From NCBI RefSeq assembly GCF_019599145.1, contig NZ_CP080647.1, forward strand, positions 1,612,001-1,676,000: a stretch of DNA of 64,000 nt. Direction: 5' to 3'. Positions 1 through 8,662 of the stretch are shown piece by piece (position 1 is the stretch's first letter; the number at the start of each line of letters is the position of its first letter). Position numbers and translations under genes: made by a program. The notes under the pieces were generated by a model, which was not told the origin of the DNA, did no database searches, and saw only the letters and a program-made list of their open reading frames with translations. This DNA comes from Streptomyces akebiae (lineage in GTDB: Bacteria; Actinomycetota; Actinomycetes; Streptomycetales; Streptomycetaceae).

Positions 1-200
1 TCGTCAACGACGAGGAGAACTTCGGCATCGTCTTCGACAAGAAGTTCGAGGAGAACATGATGGATCATGTCTCCACCATCGACAGCCTCGGTAAGCGGTA
101 CTTCGGCACGGACCGTGACTTCAAGTCCAACCTCGACCGCAGCGCCCGCCGCGCGGCCTGGCGGATGATCCGCCGGGAGGAGGGGCTGGAGGATATCTGA
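1..200 (+). CDS. C-terminal end of an unrecognised protein (5' partial)
   Basis: The reading frame is open from the left edge and ends at a TGA at 198-200, giving the last 65 residues of a protein that starts outside the window. The tail is charged, with a Lys/Glu-rich FDKKFEE stretch and a basic RRAAWRMIRREEGLEDI end. I see no motif that identifies a family. Codon use is normal for the rest of the window. The next gene is on the opposite strand. Confidence 0.5.
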   Translation, partial: VNDEENFGIVFDKKFEENMMDHVSTIDSLGKRYFGTDRDFKSNLDRSARRAAWRMIRREEGLEDI

Positions 201-254
201 CATGCTCGGGGCTCGGAGCGACGCGCGCACCGAGCCCCAGCAGTTTCAGTCAGT

Positions 255-437
255 TCAGCGTCGTGCGGTCATCCGCACAAAGTCGGCCCATGCGTCGGCC
301 CCGAAGGACAGTCTGGCTTCCGTCGGTCGCTTGGAGTCACGTACCCAGATGGCTCCGCTCGTCTCGGCAACCTCGATGCACTCGCCGCCCTCCGCGCCGC
401 TGTAGCTGCTCTTGCGCCACGACTCACCCGTGTTCAT
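255..437 (-). CDS. DUF397 domain protein
   Basis: Small 60-residue protein with the full DUF397 pattern: WRKSSYSG near the start, a GGECIEVA segment, and IWVRDSKRP followed by a short helical end. DUF397 proteins are typically paired with XRE regulators carrying a DUF5753 domain, and the pairs are abundant in Streptomyces; some behave like toxin-antitoxin or developmental modules. Its ATG overlaps the stop of the upstream XRE gene by 4 bp (ATGA), so the two are very likely translated together. Family assignment is firm; the physiological role is not known. Confidence 0.9.
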   Translation of the reverse strand: MNTGESWRKSSYSGAEGGECIEVAETSGAIWVRDSKRPTEARLSFGADAWADFVRMTARR

Positions 438-1321
438 AGCTCTCCCAGCACCTTCTCTACGAATCCCAGGGACTCTCGCGGAGTGAGAGCCTGACTTCGG
501 ATGATCCCATAACGTGCTGAGATGGACCGTACTTCGTCCCGGTCGCTGACCAGGATGCTGCGTCCTTGTACTTCCAGGTACGCGATCTGGTCACCCCGCC
601 TCGGGGTGATCAACGTGAAGGGGCCGTCCACGCCGGCGTTGTCCTCGCGGTCGTTCGGCATGACCTGGATCTCCACGTTGCGTTTCTGCCCGGTCAGTAG
701 GACGTTTTCGAGGACACCGCGCAGAACCGGCGTACCGCCGAAGGGTTTACGGAGCACGGCCTCTTCGATGACAAAGCTCATGAGAGGTGCTGGCCAGCGG
801 CTCAAGATCTCTTGGCGTGACAGCCTCGCTGCGACTCGCTGTTCCATTGTGTCTTCGTCCAGTAGCGGTCGCCGCATGGCGAGGAGAGCACGCGTGTACT
901 CCTCGGTCTGCAGAAGCCCGGGGATCGCCTGTACCGCGTACAGGAAGAGTTCGTGCGCATCGGCCTCCAACCTCGCCGCGTCCCGGAAGAACACCGGATA
1001 CTGAGCCCGCCCCACCTCCTCCTTCAACGCCGTGAGCAACCCTCCCGCCCCCAGCACCTCATCCGCCCGCTCAATGAACCGGGCCTGCGGGATCCGCCTC
1101 CCCTGCTCGATCGACGCCACGGTGTCCGCCGAGTAGCCGACCCGCTTGCCGAACTCCGCCCGGTCCATCCCCGCCCGGACCCGCAGCAGCTTCAACTGCC
1201 GCCCGAACGCGGTCACCACGCCCGTGCCCGGCTCGTCCTCCGGCCGCTTCTGCCGCTGCTCCGCTTCCATGTCCCTCACGGTCACCGCCCTGCCCACCTC
1301 TTGCCGCACCTCGCCGGACAC
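434..1321 (-). CDS. XRE-family regulator with DUF5753 (Scr1-type) domain
   Basis: 295-residue cytoplasmic DNA-binding protein. An N-terminal helix-turn-helix lies around residues 40-90 (FGRQLKLLRVRAGMDRAEFG, then a recognition helix ending in SIEQGRRIP). The rest matches the DUF5753 effector domain, including the Q-x-IPGLLQTEEYTRAL segment. It forms an operon with the overlapping DUF397 gene. The GTG at 1321 lacks a strong ribosome binding site; ATG at 1270 is an alternative that would not affect the HTH. It probably regulates its own promoter, as is common for the family, but no operator was identified. Confidence 0.9.
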   Translation of the reverse strand: MSGEVRQEVGRAVTVRDMEAEQRQKRPEDEPGTGVVTAFGRQLKLLRVRAGMDRAEFGKRVGYSADTVASIEQGRRIPQARFIERADEVLGAGGLLTALKEEVGRAQYPVFFRDAARLEADAHELFLYAVQAIPGLLQTEEYTRALLAMRRPLLDEDTMEQRVAARLSRQEILSRWPAPLMSFVIEEAVLRKPFGGTPVLRGVLENVLLTGQKRNVEIQVMPNDREDNAGVDGPFTLITPRRGDQIAYLEVQGRSILVSDRDEVRSISARYGIIRSQALTPRESLGFVEKVLGEL

Positions 1322-1602
1322 AGGGGTCGAGCCCGCCCCGATGGGTTAACGCCGTGGCATCACCACAGGTCACGCCACGCCCAGGGGCCGACGCGCCGCC
1401 CGCCGTGCCCGCGGTGGCCAGGCTTGGTGAGCACCGCTTCCGGCACAGACTGCTGCGCGCGCCGCGCAGACGGGCGGCAACATGAGCTCTCCCTTTCGCG
1501 CCCTTTCGCGGCGGGCCCTGTCCCGTCACACTGGGGGCGCTCGGCACCGGTTCGGCCCCTGCTCTCGGGCGGGAAAGGCACTGCTTGGGGGGAGCAAGTT
1601 TC

Positions 1603-2685
1603 GTGGTGGCACCCAACGATCCGTCCGACGACGAGGTGCGTGCGGCGCTCAGCGCCTTCCTGGCACGCGGCCGGAGCAGGCGTCTTGGCGCGGCCCCTGC
1701 GGATTTCCACCTCACCCGCCTGCACCTGCTTGAAGGCACCGTCACCCGGCGCGTCGAGCAACGCACCGAGGGGACACAGCACGAGCCCGGCGCCGTCGAC
1801 CTCTCGGAGCGACCGGTGTACGACGTGCTGGAAAACTACAAGCTGAGCCCGCACGAGAAGCCCGGAGACCGGCCGCTCGACCTGGTCAAGCGCGGCACGG
1901 TGCATCTCCGGTCCTGTGACTGCGGCAACGGCCGGCGCCGGTGTGCCGACTGCAACGGCATGAAGTACCGCCCGTGCGAGCCCGCCCGCGTATGCACCGT
2001 GTGCCAGGGGGTCACCGCATGCACGCAAACCCTCAAGCACGGCGGTCTGCCCAGCACCCCGCCCAGGCCCCCCAGGCCGGGCCGGGCCGACCGACCCGAC
2101 GAACGGGTGAACTGCGAGGCCTGCCAGACACCCGACAGCGCGTGTCCCGGGTGCCGGGGCTGGGGGAAGGTCAGGTGTCACGAGTGCCAGGCGAGTGGGC
2201 GCATCCCCTGCGTACCGTGCAACGGGGCAGGCACCGTCGAGTGCGCCACCTGCCGTGGACACGGGAACCTGACGTCCTGGACGGCAGGACGGATCAAGTG
2301 GCCCTCACAGACCGAGAGAGTGTCACCCCCTGTCCCACGGCCCCGGCAAGTGGCCTCGGGACTGGGCTCGGGCGGCTGGCACACGGACCGGCTCGGCATT
2401 CAGGATCCGCTTCCCGACGACCTCTCCCCTGACCATCGCTCGGCCCTCGAACCGCACCTGCGCCTACGGAAGGGCGAGAAGGAGCGAGAGGTCGTGATCA
2501 AGCGGCTCACGGTCGTCAAGGCGACGCCGCCCTACTCCGACAACCTGGAGTTCTACGTCTTCCGAAGCAGTGACGGACGACTCGACGTCCGGCGGCGGGT
2601 GTCGGAGGAGGGGCGGAGGAAGGTCTTCCTGGCGGTGGCAACGGTCGTCGCCCTCGTCGTCCTCGTCCTTGTCCTGACCCACTGA
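1603..2685 (+). CDS. Cys-rich DnaJ-type zinc-finger protein with C-terminal membrane anchor
   Basis: About 360 residues. The middle (roughly 105-225) is packed with CxxCxGxG-like repeats of the kind that bind zinc in the central region of DnaJ: CDCGNGRRRCADCNG, CHECQASGRIPCVPCNGAG and CATCRGHG. The last 20 residues form one hydrophobic helix, predicting a tail-anchored membrane protein. There is no J domain. GTG at 1603 is chosen because GGGGGGA sits 9-10 bases upstream; a TTG at 1585 is in frame but overlaps that site. Function is unknown; a redox or protein-folding role is only a guess from the zinc fingers. Confidence 0.75.
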   Translation: MVAPNDPSDDEVRAALSAFLARGRSRRLGAAPADFHLTRLHLLEGTVTRRVEQRTEGTQHEPGAVDLSERPVYDVLENYKLSPHEKPGDRPLDLVKRGTVHLRSCDCGNGRRRCADCNGMKYRPCEPARVCTVCQGVTACTQTLKHGGLPSTPPRPPRPGRADRPDERVNCEACQTPDSACPGCRGWGKVRCHECQASGRIPCVPCNGAGTVECATCRGHGNLTSWTAGRIKWPSQTERVSPPVPRPRQVASGLGSGGWHTDRLGIQDPLPDDLSPDHRSALEPHLRLRKGEKEREVVIKRLTVVKATPPYSDNLEFYVFRSSDGRLDVRRRVSEEGRRKVFLAVATVVALVVLVLVLTH

Positions 2686-2854
2686 CCGGTCCGCCGGCCC
2701 GCCGGCCCAGCGAGCACGGCCGCAAGAGGGTGCGGCCCCTTCCCCGCGTACTCGCGTACCACCACGTACAGAGCGCCCACCCGCCCCGTACGAAGAGCCG
2801 ACGTCAGCGCGTCACCCCTGGTGACGCTCTGCCACGACACGCCACCGTGAGTGC

Positions 2855-3316
2855 ATGGCCGCAGCACAATCTCCCCTCACTGTGCACAAGTTCGCGATGT
2901 GCTTCAGCTCGACCCCGCGCGGCGCCCGCCTGGCCCGACGGCTGTGCGGGACCCGGCTCGACGCCTGGGGCATCCCCTACGGCAGCGACGCGCACGACGT
3001 CGTCACCCTCGTCTCGGCGGAGCTGTGCGCCAATGCCGTCCGGCACGGGCACGTCGCCGGCCGGGACTTTCACGTCCTGCTCACCGCCGACCCGGCCACC
3101 TGCACCGTACGCATCGAGGTCAGCGACACCCGCGGTGAACGCCTTCCCCGCATTCCCACTGCGCCGCCGGACGGCGACGGCGGGCGCGGCCTGCTGCTCG
3201 TCGAGGCGTTGGCCGACCGGTGGGGCTGGTCGCCCCGCGCCACCGGCGGGCCAGGTAAGACCGTCTGGGCGGAGTGCGCCGCCGAGTGCGCCGCCCCGCG
3301 TGACCTGATCACGTAG
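2855..3316 (+). CDS. ATP-binding protein, anti-sigma-factor/RsbW-like HATPase
   Basis: 153-residue single-domain GHKL ATPase. The N-box is seen as ELCANAVRHGHVAG around residue 53, the G1 box as VSDTRG near 89, and the G2 box as GGRGLLLVEALADRWGW near 108. Streptomyces carry dozens of these; relatives bind sigma factors or anti-anti-sigma proteins. No partner sigma factor or anti-sigma antagonist lies alongside. The Ser/Thr kinase gene follows after about 100 bp on the same strand, but the gap argues against strict co-transcription. Confidence 0.85.
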   Translation: MAAAQSPLTVHKFAMCFSSTPRGARLARRLCGTRLDAWGIPYGSDAHDVVTLVSAELCANAVRHGHVAGRDFHVLLTADPATCTVRIEVSDTRGERLPRIPTAPPDGDGGRGLLLVEALADRWGWSPRATGGPGKTVWAECAAECAAPRDLIT

Positions 3317-3422
3317 GTCGCTCGCGACCCGGTTGGACGCACGGAACCCGCACCCGCGAAACTGCTTCCCAGCGCATCGAAGACCACTTCGGTAACTCGA
3401 CGGGGGCGGGGGCGGGGAGCAG

Positions 3423-5030
3423 GTGCCGGAGCCACGGCGGATCGCGGGACGGTACGAGCTGTTGGAACAGTTCGGCCACGGCGGCATGGGGGACGTGTGG
3501 CGGGGTTATGACACCGTCCTGGACCGGCCGGTCGCGGTGAAGCTGATCCGCCCGCAGGCCGTGGCGTCGCCGCACTTGGCGGAGGAGTTCGAGAAACGGT
3601 TCCGGCGCGAGGCGCGGATCACCGCACGGATCCAGCATCCGGGCGTGCCGCAGGTGTACGACGCGGTGCTCGACGAGTCGTACGAGCAACTGTTCCTGGT
3701 GATGGAGCTGGTCGACGGCGTGCCGCTGACCGCCTACGTGCACCCGGAGCGGCCGCTCCCGGTGAGCTGGGCGGTGGCCGTGGCGGCGCAGGTGGCGACC
3801 GTGCTGTCGTACGCGCACGACGTGCCCGTGGTGCACCGTGACCTGAAGCCGAGCAACATCCTGGTCGCCCGCGACGGCACGGTGAAGGTGCTCGACTTCG
3901 GCATCGCGGCGATCCTGCGGACGGACGTCACCAAGCTGACCGCGACCGGCAGCCCCATCGGGACGCACCAGTACATGGCACCGGAACAGGTGCGCGGCGG
4001 GCGGGTCACGCCGCGCGCCGACCTGTACGCGCTCGGGTGCGTACTGCACGAACTGCTCTGCGGGCGGCCGCTGTTCGCCGGGGACAGCGAGTGGCAACTG
4101 ATGATGCAGCACGTCAACGCCACCCCGACGCCGCTGCGGCAACTGCGTCCCGAGGTGCCGGCGGAGCTCGAGACCCTGGTCCTGCACCTGCTCCGCAAGG
4201 CGCCCGAGGCGCGTCCGGCGGACGTGCAGGAGGTGTACGAGCGGCTGCGGCCCTTCCTGCCCCCGCCCGGCGAGGAGTCCGCGCCGGAGGAGGCGGGGCC
4301 CGCCGGGACGCCCGACCCGACCGGGATCTTCCGCCGCCCGTACGCGCCCCGCTCGCGCGCCGGCAGCGCGGGCGCGCGGCCCGCCGGTGCCGCCGCCGGG
4401 CCCGGTCTCCCGCCCGCCGTTCCGGCGGCCGAGCGGGAGGCGCTGCGGGAGCAGATCCGGGAGGTCCACGCGCACTACCGCGCCCTGCTGGAGGAGGAGC
4501 GGTACGCGCAGGCCGCCGAGGTGGTGGGCGAGATGATCGAGCCCGCCGCGCGTGCCCTCGGCTCGGAGAACAAGGCGGTCCTCGGGCTGCGCATGCGACG
4601 GGCGGTCAGCCGCCAGTTGGCGGGCGACCACCGGGCCGCGCTGCCCGAGTTCGAGGCGCTCGCCGACGCCTACGGGCGGGTGAGCGGCGCGGGCAGTGAG
4701 GAGGCGCTGGACAGCCGGGCGCAGGCGGCCCGCTGCCGGGGCGAACTCGGCCAGGTGACCGAGGCGTTGGCGGGGTTGCACGACGTCCTCGACGTCGTCC
4801 GGTCCGTGGACGGCGACGTGAGCGAGACGGCCGTGGAACTGCGGCGCGACATCGGCATGCTGCTGCTCGCGCAGGGCCGGGCCGCGGACGCCTTCACCGT
4901 CCTGGAGCCGCTGCACGAGGACCTGTGCATGGTGTTCGGCCCGGACGACGAACTCACCGCCGAGGTGGCCGAGACGCTGGCCGTGATCCGTCTGGATCTC
5001 GACGGCGGCAGCCCCGGCTCCTCCTCCTGA
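3423..5030 (+). CDS. Ser/Thr protein kinase (PknB type) with TPR-like tail
   Basis: 535 residues. All Hanks motifs are present: glycine loop GHGGMG near residue 18, catalytic Lys in VAVKLI, HRDLKPSN near 138, DFGIA near 158, and the APE motif near 185. After a Pro/Ala-rich linker (about 285-340) come helical repeats resembling TPRs to the end. There is no transmembrane helix or PASTA domain, so it is a soluble kinase, with the tail probably used to recognise substrates. GTG at 3423 has GGGGAGC just upstream. Substrates cannot be told from sequence. Confidence 0.92.
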   Translation: MPEPRRIAGRYELLEQFGHGGMGDVWRGYDTVLDRPVAVKLIRPQAVASPHLAEEFEKRFRREARITARIQHPGVPQVYDAVLDESYEQLFLVMELVDGVPLTAYVHPERPLPVSWAVAVAAQVATVLSYAHDVPVVHRDLKPSNILVARDGTVKVLDFGIAAILRTDVTKLTATGSPIGTHQYMAPEQVRGGRVTPRADLYALGCVLHELLCGRPLFAGDSEWQLMMQHVNATPTPLRQLRPEVPAELETLVLHLLRKAPEARPADVQEVYERLRPFLPPPGEESAPEEAGPAGTPDPTGIFRRPYAPRSRAGSAGARPAGAAAGPGLPPAVPAAEREALREQIREVHAHYRALLEEERYAQAAEVVGEMIEPAARALGSENKAVLGLRMRRAVSRQLAGDHRAALPEFEALADAYGRVSGAGSEEALDSRAQAARCRGELGQVTEALAGLHDVLDVVRSVDGDVSETAVELRRDIGMLLLAQGRAADAFTVLEPLHEDLCMVFGPDDELTAEVAETLAVIRLDLDGGSPGSSS

Positions 5031-5079
5031 CCTGGCACTCCGCCCACATCGCACTCCGCCCGGCCCTTAGGATCCCCTC

Positions 5080-7260
5080 ATGCCGCAGCTCGCCTTCGAC
5101 ATCGGTTTCTTCGCCGAACTCCCCAAGCTTCAGCCGCCGGTCAGGAAGGGCGTGCTGGAGGCGTGGGAGAAGTTCAACCAGCTCACCCTCGATCAGCTCT
5201 TCAAGGATCAGGGACTGAAGCTGGAGAGCCTGACGAACGCCAAGGACAAGCAGATACGGACGATCCGCATCGACCAGTTCTGGCGCGGTGTGGTCCTCGC
5301 TCCGCCGACCGGGGACACGTTCATCCTGCTGCGGGTCATGCAGCACGACAAGGCGATCGCCTGGGCGAAGAAGCAGAAGGCCAGCATCAACGAGGTGACG
5401 CGGGCCGTCGAGATCCGGGACGCCGCGACCCTGGACGAGCTCACGCCGGCGTACGAGCGGGTCGCGGAGGGCTCCCCGAAGAAGCGGCTGTTCGCGGAGT
5501 TCTCCGACGGGGACCTTAAGGCTCTCGGCATCGACGACGAGACGCTGCGGCAGGCGCGGTCGCTCGTCGACAAGGAGCAGTTGGAGGTGTTCGCGCCGCT
5601 GCTGCCGCAGGACCAGCGGGAGGTGCTGCAGTACCTCGCCGAGGGGATCCCGATCCAGGAGGTGTGGCAGGACATCGTCGCGCCCGCCCTCCAGGCGTCG
5701 ACTCAGCCGGTGGACACGGACGACTACGAGACGGCGATCCGGCACACCCGGGCGCGCATCGCGCTGGTCACGGCGCCGGAGGAGCTGCGGGACATCCTGG
5801 AGAAGCCGTTCGCGGCCTGGCGGGTGTTCCTGCACCCCTCGCAGCGCAAGGTGGCCTACCGGGCGTCGTACTCGGGGCCGGCCCAGGTCACCGGCGGGCC
5901 CGGCACCGGCAAGACCGTCGTCGCCCTGCACCGCGTCAAGCACCTGCTGGGGCACCTGCGCGACGGGGACCGCATCCTGCTCACCACCTACACCAACGCG
6001 CTCGTCAACGCGCTCCGCTCCGGCCTCGAGTCGCTGGTGGAGGACCCGGAACTGCGCGAGAAGGTGGACATCTCGACGGTGGACGGATTCGCCAGCCGGG
6101 TCGTCGCAGAGGCGCCGGGCGCGGTGGCTCTGCGGCCGCTGATGAACAACGAGGAGGAGAGCCGCTGGGGCAAGGCCGCCAAGGCGACCGGGTTCCCGGG
6201 CAGCGCGCAGTTCCTCGCCCAGGAGTACCGGCACGTCATCCTTGCCCAGGACATCCGGAGCCTCGCCGAGTACGAGTCGGCGGACCGGCGCGGGCGCGGG
6301 AGCCGGCTGACCGCGACCGAACGGCCGCTGGTGTGGGAGACGGTGGAGCGGTTCAGGGACGGCCTGGCCGCAGACGGGGCCCGCACCTGGCTGCAGACCT
6401 GCGCGGAGGCGGCGCGGCTGCTGGCGGAGAAGGGGCCGCAGTACCGGCACGTGGTGGTGGACGAGGCGCAGGACCTGCACCCGGCGCAGTGGCGTCTGCT
6501 GCGCGCAGCCGTGCCCGCCCGCCCGGACGACCTGTTCATCGCGGGCGACCCGCACCAGCGCATCTACGACTCGAAGGTGTCCTTGAAGTCGCTCGGCATC
6601 AAGGTCACCGGGCGGTCGGTGAAACTGCGCAAGAACTACCGCAGCACCCAGGAGATCCTGCGCTGGTCCACCGCCCTGCTCATCGGCCGTCCCATCGCCC
6701 AGTTGGAGGACGAGGGCCGCGACGACACGCTGCTCGGCTACCGCTCCGCCCTGCACGGCGACGGGCCTGCCGTGCACGCGGCGGCGGACGAGGACGTCGA
6801 ACTCGCGGCTCTGGTCGCCCAAGTGCGGACGTGGCTGGATGCGGGCGTCGGCGCCGAGGAGATCGGGGTGAGCACCCGGTTCAACAAGACGTGCGCCAAG
6901 GCGGTGACCCACCTCAAGACCGCCGGCATCCCCGCCGTATCACTGCGGTCCGCCGACACAGCGGGCGCGGCGGATGCCGTACGGGTCGGAACCATGCACT
7001 CGTTCAAGGGACTCGAGTTCCGCTGCGTCGCGGTGATCGGCGCCAACGACGGTGCCGTGCCGTTCGCGAAGGCGGTGACGCCGGCCGAGCTGGACGCCAA
7101 GCAGCACGAGACGGACATGATGTCGGAACGCTGCCTGCTGTTCGTCGCCTGCACGAGAGCGCGCGACAGTCTGTACGTGTCGTGGTCGGGCGAGGCGAGT
7201 CCGTTCCTGGTGGAGGCCGGAGTGGGGGCCGGTACGCCTCAGGAGAGTCCGGCGGGGTGA
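5080..7260 (+). CDS. UvrD/Rep-type SF1 helicase with RelE/ParE-like N-terminal domain
   Basis: 726 residues. Helicase motifs are complete: Walker A GGPGTGKTVVAL near 272, Walker B VVVDEAQDL near 458, GDPHQRIYD near 488, KNYRST near 522, and a motif-VI-like FVACTRARDSLYVSW near 690. The first 110 residues (RTIRIDQFWRGVVLAPPTGD, then FILLRVMQHDKAIAWA) resemble a RelE/ParE toxin fold, which is inference from pattern alone. About 160 residues with no recognised motif separate the two parts. The gene lies 70 bp before the DUF262 gene, so the two may form one nucleic-acid-processing or defence unit. Confidence 0.88.
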   Translation: MPQLAFDIGFFAELPKLQPPVRKGVLEAWEKFNQLTLDQLFKDQGLKLESLTNAKDKQIRTIRIDQFWRGVVLAPPTGDTFILLRVMQHDKAIAWAKKQKASINEVTRAVEIRDAATLDELTPAYERVAEGSPKKRLFAEFSDGDLKALGIDDETLRQARSLVDKEQLEVFAPLLPQDQREVLQYLAEGIPIQEVWQDIVAPALQASTQPVDTDDYETAIRHTRARIALVTAPEELRDILEKPFAAWRVFLHPSQRKVAYRASYSGPAQVTGGPGTGKTVVALHRVKHLLGHLRDGDRILLTTYTNALVNALRSGLESLVEDPELREKVDISTVDGFASRVVAEAPGAVALRPLMNNEEESRWGKAAKATGFPGSAQFLAQEYRHVILAQDIRSLAEYESADRRGRGSRLTATERPLVWETVERFRDGLAADGARTWLQTCAEAARLLAEKGPQYRHVVVDEAQDLHPAQWRLLRAAVPARPDDLFIAGDPHQRIYDSKVSLKSLGIKVTGRSVKLRKNYRSTQEILRWSTALLIGRPIAQLEDEGRDDTLLGYRSALHGDGPAVHAAADEDVELAALVAQVRTWLDAGVGAEEIGVSTRFNKTCAKAVTHLKTAGIPAVSLRSADTAGAADAVRVGTMHSFKGLEFRCVAVIGANDGAVPFAKAVTPAELDAKQHETDMMSERCLLFVACTRARDSLYVSWSGEASPFLVEAGVGAGTPQESPAG

Positions 7261-7330
7261 CCATAAGCATCACCGTGCCGTCCGGCGTGACGTCATAGAG
7301 TGCCCGCCCGACGCATGACGAAGGTCATCG

Positions 7331-8059
7331 GTGAAGAGGGGCGCGAAGTTGCAGGCGAAAGAGACGTTGTTCGACGATCTCGTGCCGGGGCGGGCACAGC
7401 AGTCCCAAGTGCCGCTCTGCCAGAGGACGTACTCCTGGACGGAGAAACAACTCGCGCAGTTGTGGGACGACATCCTGGAGCAGGCGGAGTTGGTGGAGCC
7501 CGGGGACAAATGGAGCACCCACTTCCTCGGCTCGGTGGTCCTCGGGCCCTCGCCGCAGAACGAGCCGACGTTCCCGCGCTGGCTGGTGGTGGACGGACAG
7601 CAGCGCCTCACGACACTGGCGCTGGCCGCGATCCGTGATCACATCGCGGATTCCGAACCTGACGAAGCCGAGCGGGTGGACGAGGAATACCTGATCAACA
7701 AGCGCCGCAAGGGCGCCGACCGGTACCGTCTGCTGCCAACGCAGGCCGACCGACCGCAGTACGCCGCGCACATCCTGGACACCCCAGCGGATCAGGCTGC
7801 CGGGGACCGAGTGACCGCCGCCTACCGCTTCTTCAGGCGCAAACTGGTCGAGGCCAACAATCCGGCCAGTCCCGAAGACGTCTTCCGTATCGAGCAGGCC
7901 ATCACCTCCAGGCTCACGCTCGTCGCCGTCACCGCCGAGCGCGGTGACAATGTGCACCGCATCTTCGAGTCGCTCAACAACACCGGTCTCAAGCTCAGCC
8001 AGGCCGATCTCCGTACGGCTTGTGGGCTGCCCAGGCGCGGATCACACTCACCGCATTGA
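7331..8059 (+). CDS. DUF262 (GmrS-like) protein, truncated after the N-terminal domain
   Basis: The 242 residues match the ParB/Srx-like DUF262 domain of GmrSD-type proteins: QRTYSW near residue 31, VDGQQRLTTLAL near 87 and FESLNNTGLKLSQADL near 213. In the family this last motif continues into more helices and usually a C-terminal DUF1524 HNH nuclease. Here the match stops abruptly at about base 8018 and the frame ends 14 residues later in unrelated sequence. The product would lack the nuclease half, so it is probably a remnant cut by an insertion or deletion. Start is GTG with AAGG upstream. Confidence 0.85.
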   Translation: MKRGAKLQAKETLFDDLVPGRAQQSQVPLCQRTYSWTEKQLAQLWDDILEQAELVEPGDKWSTHFLGSVVLGPSPQNEPTFPRWLVVDGQQRLTTLALAAIRDHIADSEPDEAERVDEEYLINKRRKGADRYRLLPTQADRPQYAAHILDTPADQAAGDRVTAAYRFFRRKLVEANNPASPEDVFRIEQAITSRLTLVAVTAERGDNVHRIFESLNNTGLKLSQADLRTACGLPRRGSHSPH

Positions 8060-8095
8060 GCTCAGAGATGAAACTCGCGTCGATCCGGGACACGA

Positions 8096-8115
8096 GTGGC
8101 CGGTTAAACGGCCGC
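8096..8115. promoter_or_regulatory. Near-palindromic operator candidate (copy 1)
   Basis: The sequence gtggccggttaaacggccgc is an almost perfect 20-bp inverted repeat. It matches the perfect palindrome at 10802-10821 at 18 of 20 positions, and the flanks also match (GACAC before, TGTCA after). It lies 16 bp upstream of the Nudix gene's GTG, where it would overlap the promoter. The likely binder is the small HTH protein encoded at 10441-10761; this is inference. Confidence 0.6.
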
Positions 8116-8131
8116 ATGTCAGGATCGGGCT

Positions 8132-8638
8132 GTGCCTGTTTTCCTGGACGCTGCCGAGAGTTCGGGGCTCCCTGCCGTGCCGCCTCCCAGGATGCGGCGG
8201 GTGGTGTTCGTCGCGTTGCTGAGCCGGGACGGGCGGCTTGCCCTGGTGGCAGACTATCTGCCCGGAGTTCCTCCCCGATGGGTGCTCCCTTCAGGATCCG
8301 TCCGAGCCACAGAGACCTATCGTGAGGCGGCAGTGCGCGTACTCCGCGATGCGGTCGGCGCGATGCCGGTGCGCGGGGGCGCTGTTGAAGGATGCCGCTG
8401 GGCTCAGGTGCCTGTGCCCGTAGGCCGGAGCCGTCGAGAGGCCCACGTGTTCGTCTTTCGTCTCGCTGAAGCTGGTGATCCGCCGGATCATCTGTCCTGG
8501 AGGGGAACGACACGCTGGGCGGGGCCTGAGCAGTGGCAGGAGTTGCGCGCATGGTGTGATCTGCCGAATGTGGATGTGCTGTTGACGGGATACCTGGAGG
8601 GGTGGATCCCGGACGGGCGGATCACTTTGGAGCCTTGA
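8132..8638 (+). CDS. Nudix-domain protein with degenerate Nudix box
   Basis: 168 residues with a Nudix fold (MRRVVFVALLSRDGRLALVA, then WVLPSGSVRATETYREAAV). In the Nudix box the first Gly and Glu are present, but the catalytic REUxEE stretch reads RVLRDA, so the metal-binding glutamates are lost. The protein may therefore bind a nucleotide-like ligand rather than hydrolyse it, as Nudix-fold regulators do. GTG at 8132 has AGGA seven bases upstream. The palindrome at 8096-8115 just before it suggests shared control with the recombinase module. Confidence 0.75.
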   Translation: MPVFLDAAESSGLPAVPPPRMRRVVFVALLSRDGRLALVADYLPGVPPRWVLPSGSVRATETYREAAVRVLRDAVGAMPVRGGAVEGCRWAQVPVPVGRSRREAHVFVFRLAEAGDPPDHLSWRGTTRWAGPEQWQELRAWCDLPNVDVLLTGYLEGWIPDGRITLEP

Positions 8639-8662
8639 ACCCCGGCATCTCGACACCCTCCG

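Noticed and set aside
2804..3487. Minus-strand frame over the HATPase and kinase start
   Set aside because: It runs antisense to two clear genes and has no family resemblance.
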